From the NCBI RefSeq assembly GCF_005222695.1, contig NZ_STGG01000048.1, positions 186,001 to 250,000 of the forward strand: a stretch of DNA of 64,000 nucleotides, written 5' to 3'. Shown piece after piece: positions 37,535-48,109 of this stretch (position 1 is its first letter; each line of letters opens with the position of its first letter). The translations under genes and the position numbers were made by a program. Origin of the DNA: Massilia sp. HP4 (GTDB lineage: Bacteria > Pseudomonadota > Gammaproteobacteria > Burkholderiales > Burkholderiaceae_D). The notes below the pieces were generated by a model that was given only the letters and a program-made list of their open reading frames with translations, was not told the DNA's origin and did no database searches.

Positions 37535-39643
37535 TCAGGCCGCCAGCTTCGAGATGTCGGCCACGCGGTTCATCATGCCGTGCAGGACCGCCAGCAGGGC
37601 CAGGCGGTTGTTGCGCAGCTTGATGTCGTCGGCCATCACCATCACATCGTTGAAGAAGGCGTCGACCTGGTCGCGCAGCTGGGCCAGGGTCTTGAGCGTG
37701 CCGCTGAAGTCGCCGGCGGCAAACGCCGCATCGACTTCCGGCTGCACGCGGGTGACCGCGGCTGCGAGCTGTTTCTCGGCCTCGTCCTGCAGCAGGGCAG
37801 GGTTGACCGCGGCGTCCTTCGGCATCGCTTCCTCGTTCTTCTTGAGGATGTTGGTGATGCGCTTGTTGGCGGCGGCCAGCGAGGCGGCTTCGGGCATGGC
37901 CGCGAAGGCCTGCACGGCTTCCAGGCGCTGCACCACGTCGTCGACGCGGTCCGGGTTCTGGGCCAGCACCGCCTCGACCTCGTTCGGCGAGAAGCCGCGC
38001 TCGCGCAGCATGCCGCGCAGGCGGTCCAGCATGAAGGCGGTGACTTCGGCGCGCGGGTCGCGCAGTGTTCCAAAGCGGTCCGGCTCGTCGGCAAAGGTGG
38101 TGATGACATCGGCCAGCAGGTCGGCGAGCGACAGCGGCAGGCGCTTCTCGACCAGCATGCGCATGATGCCCAGCGCATGGCGGCGCAGCGCGAACGGATC
38201 CTTCTCGCCGGTCGGCTGCAGGCCGATGGCCCAGATGCCGACCAGGGTTTCCAGCTTGTCGGCCAGCGCGACCGCGAGGCCCGTGTTGGTCGCTGGCAGG
38301 GCGTCGCCGGCGAAGCGCGGCTGGTAGTGTTCCGAGGCCGCACGCGCGATCTCGTCGTGCTCGCCGTCATGGCGCGCGTAATACGTGCCCATGATGCCCT
38401 GCAGCTCGGGGAACTCGCCGACCATGTCGGTCAGGAGGTCGGCCTTGGACAGGCGCGCGCCGCGCTCGGCCAGCGCCGCATCGAAGCCCAGGCGGGTGGC
38501 GATATAGGTCGCCAGCTTGGTCACGCGCTCGCTGCGTTCGGCCTGCGAACCGAGCTTGTTGTGGTACACGACGCTGGCCAGTTGCGGCAGGCGGGACTCC
38601 AGCGTCTTCTTTTTATCCTGCTCGAAGAAGAACTTGGCGTCCGACAGGCGCGGACGCACCACGCGCTCGTTGCCGCCGACGATGGCGGTGGGGTCGTCGG
38701 TCGCGATGTTCGACACGATCAGGAAGCGCGAACGCAGCTTGCCTTCGCTATCGGTCAGCGCGAAGTATTTCTGGTTCGTTTGCATGGTGAGGATCAGGCA
38801 TTCCTGCGGCACGGCCAGGAATTCTTCCTCGAAGCGGCATTCATAGACCACCGGCCATTCGACCAGGGCCGCCACTTCTTCCAGCAGCGATTCGGGCATC
38901 AGGACCTGGTCGGCGCCGGCTTTGGCCAGCAGCTGGGTGCGGATGCTTTCCTTGCGGGCTTCGGCCGACGACAGCACCTTGCCTTCGGTTTCCAGCACTT
39001 GTGCGTAGTTGTCCGCATGGTCGACCGTGATCGGGCCGCCGTGCGACAGGAAGCGGTGACCCATGGTGGTGCGGCCGGCGGCAAGGCCCAGCAGGGACAG
39101 CGGCAGCACCTGGTCGCCGTGCAGGGCGGTCAGGAGGTGCACCGGGCGCACGAACTGCACGGTGTCGCCGCTCGGGCGCTGGTAGCTCATGACTTTCGGG
39201 ATCGGCAGCTTGGCCACCGTCTCGGCCAGAACATCTTGCAGGGCGCCAGAAAGAAGGCTGCCGGCAGCCGTGTAGGTGTAGAAGAAGCTCTCGGCCTTGC
39301 CGTCCTGGGCGCGCTCGAGCTGGTCGATGGAGAGGTCGGGGAAGCCCAGCGCGGCCAGTTTCTTGGCCAGCGGCGCGCTCGGATTGCCTTCCTTGTCCAG
39401 CGCCACCGACACCGGCAGCACCTTCTCGCGGATCGATTTATCGGGCGAAGTGTCGCGCACATTGGTGATCGTGACGGCCAGGCGGCGCGGGGTGGCGTGG
39501 GTGGTGACGCTGCTAGCGGCTTCCAGGAAATCGCGGGCCTTCAGGCCGCCCGAGATGCCGGCGGCAAAGGCCGCACCCAGCTTGACGAGCGCCTTCGGCG
39601 GCAGTTCTTCGGTCTGCAGTTCGACGAGGAGTGTTTGGTTCAT
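37535..39643 (-). CDS. glyS: Glycine--tRNA ligase beta subunit
   Basis: A 702-residue large subunit of the alpha2beta2 bacterial glycyl-tRNA synthetase. The N-terminus [15 protein letters not shown], the RRLAVTI block, [10 protein letters not shown], an HD-like segment near the middle ([15 protein letters not shown]) and a C-terminal anticodon-binding region are typical. E. coli GlyS is 689 residues. It follows glyQ after 17 bp. Confidence 0.96.
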   Translation of the reverse strand: MNQTLLVELQTEELPPKALVKLGAAFAAGISGGLKARDFLEAASSVTTHATPRRLAVTITNVRDTSPDKSIREKVLPVSVALDKEGNPSAPLAKKLAALGFPDLSIDQLERAQDGKAESFFYTYTAAGSLLSGALQDVLAETVAKLPIPKVMSYQRPSGDTVQFVRPVHLLTALHGDQVLPLSLLGLAAGRTTMGHRFLSHGGPITVDHADNYAQVLETEGKVLSSAEARKESIRTQLLAKAGADQVLMPESLLEEVAALVEWPVVYECRFEEEFLAVPQECLILTMQTNQKYFALTDSEGKLRSRFLIVSNIATDDPTAIVGGNERVVRPRLSDAKFFFEQDKKKTLESRLPQLASVVYHNKLGSQAERSERVTKLATYIATRLGFDAALAERGARLSKADLLTDMVGEFPELQGIMGTYYARHDGEHDEIARAASEHYQPRFAGDALPATNTGLAVALADKLETLVGIWAIGLQPTGEKDPFALRRHALGIMRMLVEKRLPLSLADLLADVITTFADEPDRFGTLRDPRAEVTAFMLDRLRGMLRERGFSPNEVEAVLAQNPDRVDDVVQRLEAVQAFAAMPEAASLAAANKRITNILKKNEEAMPKDAAVNPALLQDEAEKQLAAAVTRVQPEVDAAFAAGDFSGTLKTLAQLRDQVDAFFNDVMVMADDIKLRNNRLALLAVLHGMMNRVADISKLAA

Positions 39644-39660
39644 GGTCTGTTCTGTTCTTT

Positions 39661-40575
39661 TCAGGCTGCGGCTTGTTCGGCCTTGGGCGCCATGGGGAAG
39701 CCGAGCTTCTCGCGCGAATCGTAATAGGCTTGCGCCACCAGGCGCGACAAGGTGCGCACGCGGCCGATATAGGCGGCGCGCTCGGTCACCGAGATCGCGC
39801 CGCGCGCGTCCAGCAGGTTGAAGCTGTGCGAGGCCTTCATGATCTGCTCGTAGGCCGGCAGGGTCAGTTGCAGCTCGACCAGGCGCTTGGCTTCGGATTC
39901 GTGGTTATTGAAAGCCTGGAACAGGATCTCGGTGTTCGAATGCTCGAAGTTGTAGGTCGACTGCTCGACCTCGTTCTGGTGGAAGACGTCGCCGTAGCTG
40001 AGCGACTTGCGCTCGCCGTTTTCTTCCCACTCGGTCCACACCAGGTCGTACACGTTCTCGACGCCCTGCAGGTACATCGCCAGGCGCTCGATGCCATAGG
40101 TGATCTCGCCCAGCACCGGCTTGCAATCGAGGCCGCCGACTTGCTGGAAATAGGTGAACTGGGTGACTTCCATGCCGTTCAGCCAGACTTCCCAACCGAG
40201 GCCCCAGGCGCCCAGGGTCGGGCTTTCCCAATCGTCTTCGACGAAGCGCACGTCATTCTTTTTCAGGTCCAGGCCCAGCGCCTCGAGGGAGCCGAGGTAG
40301 AGGTCGAGGATGTTCTCGGGCGCCGGCTTCAGGGCCACCTGGTACTGGTAGTAATGCTGCAGGCGGTTCGGATTCTCGCCATATCGGCCATCCTTCGGGC
40401 GGCGCGACGGCTGCACATAGGCGGCGCGCCACGGCTCCGGGCCGATCGCACGCAGGAAGGTGCCGGTGTGGAAGGTGCCAGCGCCGACTTCCATGTCGTA
40501 GGGCTGGAGCAGTGCGCAGCCCTGCTTGTCCCAGTAGGACTGCAGGGTAAGGATGATTTGTTGGAATGTGAGCAT
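39661..40575 (-). CDS. glyQ: Glycine--tRNA ligase alpha subunit
   Basis: A 304-residue class II synthetase subunit that forms glycyl-adenylate. The family N-terminus [19 protein letters not shown] sets the start at 40575; a frame extending to 40650 lacks family support. [34 protein letters not shown] and [13 protein letters not shown] are signature blocks. Length equals E. coli GlyQ (303). It lies 96 bp downstream of lnt on the minus strand. Confidence 0.97.
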   Translation of the reverse strand: MLTFQQIILTLQSYWDKQGCALLQPYDMEVGAGTFHTGTFLRAIGPEPWRAAYVQPSRRPKDGRYGENPNRLQHYYQYQVALKPAPENILDLYLGSLEALGLDLKKNDVRFVEDDWESPTLGAWGLGWEVWLNGMEVTQFTYFQQVGGLDCKPVLGEITYGIERLAMYLQGVENVYDLVWTEWEENGERKSLSYGDVFHQNEVEQSTYNFEHSNTEILFQAFNNHESEAKRLVELQLTLPAYEQIMKASHSFNLLDARGAISVTERAAYIGRVRTLSRLVAQAYYDSREKLGFPMAPKAEQAAA

Positions 40576-40671
40576 CTCGAATGGGACGCGGCCCTGGGGC
40601 CGCGAACGCGGTATGTTTGCCAAATGACTAATTCTACTGAATTTTTTCACCCCACTGGGAGGTGATTTGAC

Positions 40672-42258
40672 TCAGCTATTCGATTTGGCGTGGTTAAGGC
40701 GAAAGCGCCGGCCGGCAAACCATGCGCCGAGCAGCATCGCGCCGCCCAGCATCAGGAAGGCCGCGCTGCCAAGACGGATGAACGGCGTCATGCCGGTGGC
40801 GCCGCGCACGGTCGCTGTGAGCACGCCGTCGGTATAGAACGGCAGCACCTGCGTGATATTGCCGCGACGGTCGATCACGGCGGTGGCGCCATCATTGGTC
40901 GAGCGCAGCATCGGGCGGCCCGTCTCCAGCGTACGCATGCGCGAGATCTGCAAATGCTGCGGAATCGCCACCGACTGCCCATACCACGACAGGTTCGACA
41001 CGTTCAGCAGCAGGGTCGCCGGATTGTGCGCATTGCGCAGCTGGTGGGCGATCTCTTCGCCGAACACGTCCTCATAGCAGATATTCGGCTGCACCCATTG
41101 GTCCTTGACCTGGAACGGCGCCTGCAGCGCGGCGCCGCGGGTGGCGTCGTTGAGCGGGATATTCATCATGTCGGTGAACCAGCGGAAGCCCGGCGGGATG
41201 AATTCGCCGAACGGCACCAGGTGCGCCTTGTCGTAACGGTAGGGCTTGGGCTCGGGGCTCATCGCGATCAGGCTGTTGCCGTATTTTTCCGGGCTGTCGA
41301 ACAGGGGCATGCCGATCGCCAGCGTGCTGCCGGTCGCCGTGGCATACCGCTGCAAGCCATCCAGGTAGCCGGCCGGCAGGTTGTGCGGGAACACGGGCAG
41401 GGCGGTTTCCGGCGTGGCGATCAGGTCGGCCGGCGCCGCCGTGATCAGGGCCTGGTAGCGCGTCACGATGCTGGTCAGGAATTCCATATCGAATTTCCTG
41501 TCTTGCGGGATATTGCCTTGCAGCAGACGCACCGTGATCGGCTGGCCGGTCTCCTGCGTCCATTCGACGGTACGCAGGCCGGCGCCGGCCAGCATCAAGG
41601 CCGCCAGCAAGCCAATCGCCGGCCAGCGCATGCGCTGGGTGAGCATCGCGATGCAGCCGGCGCCGACGCCGACCAGGATGCCGATGCCGTACACGCCGAC
41701 CAGCGGCGCGAAGCCTGCCAGCGGCGCCAGGTCGTGGGCGTAGCCCGACGAGGCCCAGGGGAAGCCGGTGAACACCCAGCCGCGCAGCCATTCGGACACG
41801 CCCCAGGTGGTCGGCAACACCAGCAGCAGGAAGGCGGCCACCGGCAGCGACCAGCGCTTGCGCAGCCAGGTCGCGGCCCCGGCGGCGAAGGCGGCGAACA
41901 GGCCCATGTACAGGCCGAGCAGCACGATCGCCACCGCCGCCAGCAGCACCGGCAGGTGGGCGAAGCGGGTCATGAGGATCGACAGCCAGTGCATGCCGGC
42001 GACCGACCAGCCGAAGCCGAAGGCCCAGCCGATCAGCGTCGCACGCTTGACCGACGTCTTCAACCCGACCTGGTAGAACAGCCAGGCCAGCGGCAAGAAT
42101 TGCAGCGGCCACCAGCCATAGGGCTGGAAGGAGAGAATGGAGGAGCCGCCGGCCAGTGCGGCGGCGAGCAGCAGCAGCGCCGAGGGCTTGCTGCCGCGCA
42201 GCGCCGCGCTATCAGCCGATGCGGGCGCCGTGGTGGCGTTGGTCCGGCGGCGCAGCAT
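40672..42258 (-). CDS. lnt: Apolipoprotein N-acyltransferase
   Basis: A 528-residue inner-membrane enzyme that N-acylates the lipoprotein amino-terminal Cys. Six or more membrane helices cover residues 25-225. A nitrilase-like periplasmic domain follows with the catalytic Glu in ATPETALPVF, Lys in YDKAHLVPFGE and Cys in NICYEDVFGEE, and a final membrane helix sits near the C-terminus. Its ATG shares one base with the corC stop (TGATG), showing coupling. corC-lnt is a conserved pair. Confidence 0.95.
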   Translation of the reverse strand: MLRRRTNATTAPASADSAALRGSKPSALLLLAAALAGGSSILSFQPYGWWPLQFLPLAWLFYQVGLKTSVKRATLIGWAFGFGWSVAGMHWLSILMTRFAHLPVLLAAVAIVLLGLYMGLFAAFAAGAATWLRKRWSLPVAAFLLLVLPTTWGVSEWLRGWVFTGFPWASSGYAHDLAPLAGFAPLVGVYGIGILVGVGAGCIAMLTQRMRWPAIGLLAALMLAGAGLRTVEWTQETGQPITVRLLQGNIPQDRKFDMEFLTSIVTRYQALITAAPADLIATPETALPVFPHNLPAGYLDGLQRYATATGSTLAIGMPLFDSPEKYGNSLIAMSPEPKPYRYDKAHLVPFGEFIPPGFRWFTDMMNIPLNDATRGAALQAPFQVKDQWVQPNICYEDVFGEEIAHQLRNAHNPATLLLNVSNLSWYGQSVAIPQHLQISRMRTLETGRPMLRSTNDGATAVIDRRGNITQVLPFYTDGVLTATVRGATGMTPFIRLGSAAFLMLGGAMLLGAWFAGRRFRLNHAKSNS

Positions 42259-43136
42259 CAATCGCGGGCGTCTTCAGTCGATGGCAGTTGCTCGACAAGC
42301 ACGACGTGGATCTGGCGCGCGTCGGCGCGCAGGATTTCGAAGCGCAGGCCGTGCAGGTCGACCACTTCGCCCTTGTGCGGCATATGGCCCAGGTGGCTCG
42401 CGATCAGGCCGCCGATGGTGTCGACTTCGTCGTCCGGCAATTCAGTGCCGAGTTCTTCGTTGAACTGCTCGATCTCGGTCAGCGCCTTGACGCGCCAGCG
42501 CGGGCCGTGCTGGCCTTCGCGGATCGAGATGATATTGTCTTCTTCTTCATCGAAGTCGTACTCGTCTTCGATGTCGCCGACGATCTGCTCGAGCACGTCC
42601 TCGATGGTGATCAGGCCGGCCACGCCGGAATACTCGTCGACCACGATCGCCATGTGGTTGTGGTTGGCGCGGAAATCGCGCAGCAGCACGTTCAGGCGTT
42701 TCGATTCGGGAATAAAGACTGCCGGGCGCAATTTGGTGCGCACGTCGAAAGATTCTTCAGCGTAATAACGCAATAAATCCTTGGCCAGCAGGATGCCGAC
42801 CACCTTGTCGCGCTCGCCTTCGATGGCGGGGAAACGCGAGTGGGCGGTTTCGAGCACACTGGGCATCCATTCCTCGATCGGTTTCGTGATGTCGATCACG
42901 TCCATCTGGGAGCGGGGAACCATGATGTCGCGCGCCGACAGGTCGGACACCTGGAACACGCCCTCGATCATCGACAGCGCATCTGCATCGAGGAGGTTGC
43001 GTTCGTGGGCATCGTGCAGCACTTCGAGGAGCTCTGCGCGATTTTCGGGCTCGGGGGAGATGAAGGCGGTCAGCCGTTCCAGCAGCGACCTGTGGGGTTT
43101 GGCGTCCTGGCGGACGTCACTGGGATACTCGGGCAT
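42258..43136 (-). CDS. corC: CorC-family CBS domain protein (magnesium/cobalt efflux)
   Basis: A 292-residue soluble HlyC/CorC protein. Two CBS domains (about residues 50-190; DIMVPRSQMDVIDI and MAIVVDEYSGVAGLITIEDVLEQIVGDIEDEYD) are followed by the CorC_HlyC transporter-associated domain. The ATG at 43136 (MPEYPSDV) is preferred over a 19-residue upstream extension since it gives the usual length. In E. coli YbeX/CorC is linked to Mg2+ efflux and ribosome assembly, and it sits beside ybeY as it does here. Confidence 0.92.
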   Translation of the reverse strand: MPEYPSDVRQDAKPHRSLLERLTAFISPEPENRAELLEVLHDAHERNLLDADALSMIEGVFQVSDLSARDIMVPRSQMDVIDITKPIEEWMPSVLETAHSRFPAIEGERDKVVGILLAKDLLRYYAEESFDVRTKLRPAVFIPESKRLNVLLRDFRANHNHMAIVVDEYSGVAGLITIEDVLEQIVGDIEDEYDFDEEEDNIISIREGQHGPRWRVKALTEIEQFNEELGTELPDDEVDTIGGLIASHLGHMPHKGEVVDLHGLRFEILRADARQIHVVLVEQLPSTEDARD

Positions 43137-43188
43137 AGTTGGCGGGAAGCCGTTGTTGCAATGGGGTGTAGGATACACCAAATAGAAG

Positions 43189-43213
43189 CGCACCCCATAT
43201 TTACAAGGGTGCG
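43189..43213 (-). other. Stem-loop between ybeY and corC
   Basis: CGCACCC (43189-43195) pairs with GGGTGCG (43207-43213) across an 11-base AT-rich loop, in the 93-bp gap downstream of ybeY. No T-run follows on the minus strand. It may modulate readthrough into corC-lnt or mark an RNA-processing site. Confidence 0.35.
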
Positions 43214-43229
43214 CACGGGGCCGTCAAGG

Positions 43230-43697
43230 TCAATCCGCGTACGGATCCGGGAAGCCCAGCACCTCCATGATGTCGCGCTCGAACTGTTCCATTTCCTCGG
43301 CGTCGTCGTCGTTTTCGTGGTCCCAGCCCTGGGCGTGCAGCACGCCGTGCACGACCAGGTGGGCCGCGTGTTCCTCGACCGTCTTGCCTTGCTCTTCGGC
43401 CTCGCGCTGCAGCACGTCGGTGCACAGCACGATGTCGGCCTGGGTCGGGTCGTCCTCGCCCAGTTCCTCTTCTTCGTTATAGGCGAAGGTGAGGACGTTG
43501 GTGGCATAGTCCTTGCCGCGGTAGGCCTTGTTCAGGGCCTGGCCTTCTTCGGCATTGACAAAGCGGATGGTCAGCTCGGCCGGGCCGAGCAGGGAGGCCT
43601 CGACCCAACGGTGCAGCTTGGCTTCGGTGATCTCGCCTTCGAGGCGGGTATCGGCGAACTGGATTTCCAGTTCAAGGGGATATTTTTTTTCTTGCAT
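43230..43697 (-). CDS. ybeY: Endoribonuclease YbeY (rRNA maturation factor)
   Basis: A 155-residue zinc-dependent RNase needed for 16S rRNA 3'-end maturation and ribosome quality control. The zinc site HLVVHGVLHAQGWDHEND (HxxxHxxxxxH) and RGKDYATNVLTFAY are diagnostic. Its start lies 26 bp inside the end of phoH, so translation is likely coupled. phoH-ybeY-corC-lnt is a conserved order. Confidence 0.96.
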   Translation of the reverse strand: MQEKKYPLELEIQFADTRLEGEITEAKLHRWVEASLLGPAELTIRFVNAEEGQALNKAYRGKDYATNVLTFAYNEEEELGEDDPTQADIVLCTDVLQREAEEQGKTVEEHAAHLVVHGVLHAQGWDHENDDDAEEMEQFERDIMEVLGFPDPYAD

Positions 43698-44766
43698 TCT
43701 TCACCGGGGTCGGTTTGGGAAGGGCGCCCAGTTCCTGGACGGACGTTTCGTGCTCATAGGCGTCGATGATGCGCGCCACCAGCGGGTGGCGCACCACGTC
43801 GGCGCTCGAGAACTGGGTAAATTCGATGCCGCGCACGTCCTTCAGCACGTGCATGGCGTCCACTAAACCGCTGCGCTGGGTCTTGTGCAGGTCGACTTGC
43901 GTCACATCGCCGGTGACGACGGCCTTGCTGCCGAAGCCGATCCGGGTCAGGAACATCTTCATTTGCTCGACGGTCGTGTTCTGCGCTTCGTCCAGGATCA
44001 CGAAGGCGTGATTCAGGGTGCGGCCGCGCATATAGGCCAGCGGTGCGATCTCGATCACCTGTTTCTCAAACAGCTTTTGCGTGCGGTCAAAGCCGAGCAG
44101 GTCGTACAGCGCGTCATACAAAGGCCGCAGATAGGGATCGACTTTCTGCGCCAGGTCGCCCGGCAAGAAGCCCAGGCGTTCGCCGGCCTCGACCGCCGGC
44201 CGGGTCAGGATGATGCGCTTGACGGCGTCGCGCTCGAGGGCATCGACCGCGCAGGCCACGGCCAGGTAGGTCTTGCCGGTGCCGGCCGGGCCGACGCCGA
44301 AGCTGATGTCGTGGTTCAGCACCGCGTTCAGGTACTGGATCTGGTGCGGCGTGCGGCCGCGCAAATCGCTGCGGCGGGTCTTGAGGATCGGGCTTTCGAG
44401 GTTGTCCGGCGCTGCGTCGACATCGGTTTCGTTCGCGTCGGCGGCCTTGGCGGGTTTGCCCGCGGCCGGCGCTTCGTCAGCGCCGCGCGGCTTCAGGCCG
44501 GCGCGCTGCTCGACCAGGGCCAGCTGCACTTCTTCGATCGGCACGATCTTGTTGGCGACCGCATAAAAACGTTCGAGCAATTCGACGGCGCGCCCGGCAT
44601 TGGCGCCGGTGACGATGAATTTCTCGCCGCGACGGAAGATCGTCACGTCGAGCGCGGCCGAGATCTGGCGCAGGTTCTCGTCGAGCGGACCGCACAGGTG
44701 GGCGAGCCGCGTATTGTCGAGCGGCTCGGGAATGAAGTACGAGGGTAAGGTTGGCTGTGTTTTCAA
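43672..44766 (-). CDS. phoH: PhoH-like ATPase
   Basis: A 364-residue cytoplasmic P-loop ATPase. An N-terminal KH-like region (residues 20-85) is followed by an Ala-rich linker and the ATPase domain with [44 protein letters not shown] and [12 protein letters not shown]. The proposed role is RNA-related, together with YbeY. The start is a TTG overlapping the miaB stop by 4 bp (TTGA); no ATG precedes the conserved region. Confidence 0.93.
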   Translation of the reverse strand: MKTQPTLPSYFIPEPLDNTRLAHLCGPLDENLRQISAALDVTIFRRGEKFIVTGANAGRAVELLERFYAVANKIVPIEEVQLALVEQRAGLKPRGADEAPAAGKPAKAADANETDVDAAPDNLESPILKTRRSDLRGRTPHQIQYLNAVLNHDISFGVGPAGTGKTYLAVACAVDALERDAVKRIILTRPAVEAGERLGFLPGDLAQKVDPYLRPLYDALYDLLGFDRTQKLFEKQVIEIAPLAYMRGRTLNHAFVILDEAQNTTVEQMKMFLTRIGFGSKAVVTGDVTQVDLHKTQRSGLVDAMHVLKDVRGIEFTQFSSADVVRHPLVARIIDAYEHETSVQELGALPKPTPVKNARKKISP

Positions 44767-46133
44767 CTGGCTATGGCTATCGTATCGAGGTTGGCGACGA
44801 GTTCGCCGCGCAAATAGTAATCGTGGCTGGCGGCGATGCGCACGTCGACCAACTGGCCGATCAGTGATGCATTCGCTGCGTCCAACGGACTCATCGGGAA
44901 TAGGACCACGCGGTTGTTCTCGGCGCGGCCCTGCAATTGGGTGGCGTCCTTCTTGGCGACGCCTTCGACCAGCACCCGCTGCACGCTACCTACCATGGCG
45001 GCGCTGTGCTTGCGCGTGTTCAGGTCGATCAGGGCTTGCAACCGTTGCAGGCGCGCCAGCTTGACCTCATGCGGTGTGTCGTCTTCGAGGTTCGCGGCCG
45101 GGGTGCCGGGACGCTTGCTGAAGATAAAGCTGAAGCTATTGTCGAAGTTCACGTCCTCGACCAGTTTCATCATGGCCTCGAAATCGGCCTCGGTCTCGCC
45201 CGGGAAGCCGACGATGAAGTCGGACGAGAACGTGATGTTCGGGCGCACCGCGCGCAGGCGGCGGATGATCGATTTGTATTCCAGGCCGGTATAGCCACGC
45301 TTCATGGCGTTGAGCACGCGATCCGAACCATGCTGCACCGGCAGGTACAGGTGGCTCACCAGTTGCGGGATTCTTGCATAGGCATCGATCAGGCGCTGGC
45401 TGAATTCCTTCGGGTGGCTGGTGACGAAGCGCAGGCGCTCGATGCCGGGGATCTCGGCGATGTATTCGAGCAGCAGGGCGAAGTCGGCGGTTTCTCCGCT
45501 TTCCATGGCGCCGCGGAAGGCATTCACGTTCTGGCCCAGCAGCATGATTTCTTTCACGCCCTGGGCGGCCAGGCCGGCGACCTCGGTCAGCACGTCCTCG
45601 AAGCGGCGCGAGACTTCCTCGCCGCGGGTATAGGGCACGACACAGTAGCTGCAGTACTTGCTGCAGCCTTCCATGATCGAGACATAGGCGACCGGGCCGT
45701 CAACCTTGGCAGGCGGCAAGAAGTCGAATTTCTCGATCTCGGGGAAGCTGATGTCGACCTGCGCCTTGCCCGACTGGCGCCGGTCCTGGATCAGCTGGGG
45801 CAGGCGGTGCAGGGTTTGCGGGCCAAACACGACGTCGACAAAAGGCGCGCGCTTGACGATGGCGTCGCCTTCTTGCGACGCCACGCAGCCGCCCACGCCG
45901 ATAACCAGCTCGGGCTTGTTGCGCTTGAGTTCCTTGATCCGGCCAAGGTCTGAAAATACCTTCTCTTGCGATTTTTCGCGGATCGAGCAGGTGTTGAACA
46001 GGATCACGTCCGCGTCTTCGGCCTTGTCGGTGCGCACGAGTCCATCAGAGGCGCCAAGGACATCGATCATCTTGTCCGAGTCGTACTCATTCATCTGGCA
46101 GCCGAAGGTTTTGATAAATACTTTTTTTTGCAT
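44763..46133 (-). CDS. miaB: tRNA-2-methylthio-N6-dimethylallyladenosine synthase
   Basis: A 456-residue radical-SAM methylthiotransferase that modifies A37 of tRNAs reading UNN codons. The N-terminal cluster Cys lie in [22 protein letters not shown] and GVGGCVAS. The radical SAM cluster is in [19 protein letters not shown], and a TRAM domain is C-terminal. The ATG at 46133 ([10 protein letters not shown]) matches the family; 12 extra codons upstream are possible. It is the first gene of the long minus-strand array reaching down to 35195. Confidence 0.96.
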   Translation of the reverse strand: MQKKVFIKTFGCQMNEYDSDKMIDVLGASDGLVRTDKAEDADVILFNTCSIREKSQEKVFSDLGRIKELKRNKPELVIGVGGCVASQEGDAIVKRAPFVDVVFGPQTLHRLPQLIQDRRQSGKAQVDISFPEIEKFDFLPPAKVDGPVAYVSIMEGCSKYCSYCVVPYTRGEEVSRRFEDVLTEVAGLAAQGVKEIMLLGQNVNAFRGAMESGETADFALLLEYIAEIPGIERLRFVTSHPKEFSQRLIDAYARIPQLVSHLYLPVQHGSDRVLNAMKRGYTGLEYKSIIRRLRAVRPNITFSSDFIVGFPGETEADFEAMMKLVEDVNFDNSFSFIFSKRPGTPAANLEDDTPHEVKLARLQRLQALIDLNTRKHSAAMVGSVQRVLVEGVAKKDATQLQGRAENNRVVLFPMSPLDAANASLIGQLVDVRIAASHDYYLRGELVANLDTIAIAS

Positions 46134-46741
46134 GGAATTGCTAGTTGGGGGCGAGCGCTGCATCGACAATGCGGGTGCGGGCCAGTTTACCGTAATTCGG
46201 TACTGACCCCGTTAAACCGCGGGTGCGCGGCATGTTTCGATGCCGCTTGGAATGGTTAATTTCCTTACCTAAAGTAATTGCAGTAATGCTCAGTTTGTTA
46301 AATGTTCGGCAGCGAACATACTTGTTTATTCATGACACATAGGCACCGTGGCATGAAGTGTTTCTCTATGTAAATCAATGACTTCCGGGTGCATTCTGAT
46401 TAACAAAATTTATCCAAGAAATCTCTTGCGTGCGCCACAATTGAGCCCCATGTGCTGAAATGCAAACGTGACAAGCTTTCCACACGATAGCTTGATTTCC
46501 GACAAGGAGTCACATGCGCCGGTTCGTCATCGCACTGGCGTGCGCGACTGATAATTTGTTTGAAAGACAAGTGCGCATGCGGAAAGAACATGGAGCACTG
46601 TGGGCCGGAATTCTTAAGGGAATGTTCAGATTAGCGCTGTTTAATCCCTGAACAAGTTCCGGGAACTTATGTTGACGAAACGTAGTCTTTAACAAAAGTT
46701 CGTAAGGGAACTATTTTAACCAAACTCGTGAGGTAATTATC
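46134..46741 (+). promoter_or_regulatory. AT-rich intergenic region with three related GTTC/GAAC dyads
   Basis: About 600 bp with no convincing gene; two short minus-strand frames show no family features. ATGTTCG-GCAG-CGAACAT (46302-46319), AAGTTCC-G-GGAACTT (46654-46668) and AGTTC-N6-GAACT (46697-46712) share GTTC...GAAC arms. The last two are centred about 43 bp apart, near four helical turns, just upstream of the HTH gene. This suggests a dimeric regulator's operator array, perhaps autoregulation. Confidence 0.45.
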
Positions 46742-47152
46742 ATGGCACAACAACATCACGCTCTATCTTCGCAGGAAAGTTACAACCCGAACCACCTGCT
46801 GGACATCCTGCTCGGCAAGATGCAGCTGAAAAACGACGCCGCGCTGTCGCGCATGCTCGAAGTGGCGCCGCCGGTCATCAGCAAGATCCGCCACCACCGC
46901 CTGCCGGTCGGCGCCTCGCTGCTGATCCGCATGCACGAAGTGACCGGCATGAGCATCCGCGACCTGCGCGACCTGATGGGCGATCGCCGCACCAAATACC
47001 GCCTGTCGGATGCCCAGGGCCGTCCGAAGCCAGAAGAGAAAGCTGCACAGGCCGCCGCCGCAGCTGCCCAGCAGGGAGCCCAGCCTGCGCAAGGCCAGGG
47101 CGCGCAAACCAACGAAGCGTCGAACAAGACCTCCGGCAATTATGCGCACTAA
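46742..47152 (+). CDS. Helix-turn-helix protein with Ala/Gln-rich tail
   Basis: A 136-residue protein. Residues 20-80 form a Cro/C1-like helical domain (LKNDAALSRMLEVAPPVISK for the likely helix-turn-helix, then GASLLIRMHEVTGMSIRD). Residues 95-136 are low complexity, rich in Ala, Gln and Gly. GAGG lies about 9 bp before the ATG. It has an unusually long dyad-bearing leader and is alone between two hairpins and miaB. Similar proteins seem common in Burkholderiales, but I know of no assigned function. Confidence 0.75.
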   Translation: MAQQHHALSSQESYNPNHLLDILLGKMQLKNDAALSRMLEVAPPVISKIRHHRLPVGASLLIRMHEVTGMSIRDLRDLMGDRRTKYRLSDAQGRPKPEEKAAQAAAAAAQQGAQPAQGQGAQTNEASNKTSGNYAH

Positions 47153-47159
47153 TGCCGTG

Positions 47160-47232
47160 GGCATGACAGCCGCATCTGTCATGCCTTCGGTATTGGCGGG
47201 CTGCGGCGCCGTTATTCCATCAGCGGCGCCGC
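47160..47232. terminator. Two hairpins between convergent genes
   Basis: GGCATGACAG/CTGTCATGCC (47160-47169 and 47176-47185; 10-bp perfect stem) and GCGGCGCCG/CGGCGCCGC (47203-47211 and 47224-47232; 9-bp perfect stem) fill the 117-bp gap between the HTH gene and the HDOD gene. Likely bidirectional transcription end, though T-runs are weak. Confidence 0.55.
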
Positions 47233-47269
47233 GCTAGCACCACCGATTCATCGTGCACCGTCCTGCGGC

Positions 47270-48109
47270 CTAGGCCATCAGGATGGCTGTCATTTCTTCG
47301 AACTGCAGTTCCGTTTCGCGGAACACATGCAGCCATGTTTCTTCAGACAAACCGAGTGCCGTCCAGGCCACGCTGGATACGGAAGGCACCAGCTCGTCCG
47401 CATCGCCGGCCAGGTCGAGCGCATGCGCCACGGCATTGGCCACATGCACGATCGTTGCCAGGAAGCCGGCGCCCGGCGTTTCGGGCGCATGGTAGAAGGC
47501 GATGGCCTGCTGCATCGTGCCCGAGAATTGCCAGTGCTCAGCCAGCGCCGCGCCGGCCAGCACATGGTCGACGCCCAGCACGGCCCGCTCGGTGTCGAGC
47601 AGGTCGCCATCGAGGCGCTTGCGCTCGCGCAAGACAGCATCGTACTGCTCGGGGTAGCGCGTTACCAGTACCAGGCGCCCGATGCCATGCAGCAAGCCGG
47701 CCGTGAACGCGACGTCCTGGTTGAAACGCATATGGCGCGCCAGCACCCGCGTGCAGGCGGCGGTGGCGATCGACAGGCGCCAGAAGGCCTTGTCGTCGAA
47801 GCTGGGGCAACGTCCGCTCGGGAAACAACCTGTCATCGCCGCCGCCATGATCAGGTTGCGCGTCGACTGGAAGCCAAGGTAAGTCATGGCTTGCTGGATC
47901 GTGGTGGCCTTGACTTGCAGGCCGAAGGCCGACGAGTTGGCCAAGCGCAGCGTCTTGGCGGTCAGGGCCTGGTCGGCCGACACTTTTTTTGCCAGCACCG
48001 AGATGTCGATGTCTTCCTGGTCGATGCTGCCTAATAGCTCCATCACCACGGCCGGCAGCGAAGGCAGGTCGTCCAGGCCCTGGATCAGTTCTTCGGACGT
48101 GATCGTCAT
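47270..48109 (-). CDS. HDOD domain signalling protein
   Basis: A 279-residue protein covered almost entirely by an HDOD domain (LPSLPAVVMELL, SADQALTAKTLRLANSSAFG, AGLLHGIGRLVL). HDOD is a relative of HD phosphohydrolases that usually lacks full catalytic residues and acts as a signalling platform in cyclic-di-GMP and motility pathways. It overlaps the upstream small gene by 4 bp (ATGA), so the two products probably work together. Confidence 0.88.
   Translation of the reverse strand: MTITSEELIQGLDDLPSLPAVVMELLGSIDQEDIDISVLAKKVSADQALTAKTLRLANSSAFGLQVKATTIQQAMTYLGFQSTRNLIMAAAMTGCFPSGRCPSFDDKAFWRLSIATAACTRVLARHMRFNQDVAFTAGLLHGIGRLVLVTRYPEQYDAVLRERKRLDGDLLDTERAVLGVDHVLAGAALAEHWQFSGTMQQAIAFYHAPETPGAGFLATIVHVANAVAHALDLAGDADELVPSVSSVAWTALGLSEETWLHVFRETELQFEEMTAILMA

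Noticed and set aside
41072-42112. 346-codon minus-strand frame within lnt
   Set aside because: Out-of-frame shadow of lnt on the same strand, rich in Arg/Gly with no motif.
46400-46695. Two short minus-strand frames in the miaB-HTH gap
   Set aside because: Overlapping each other, no ribosome site, in an AT-rich regulatory region with dyads.
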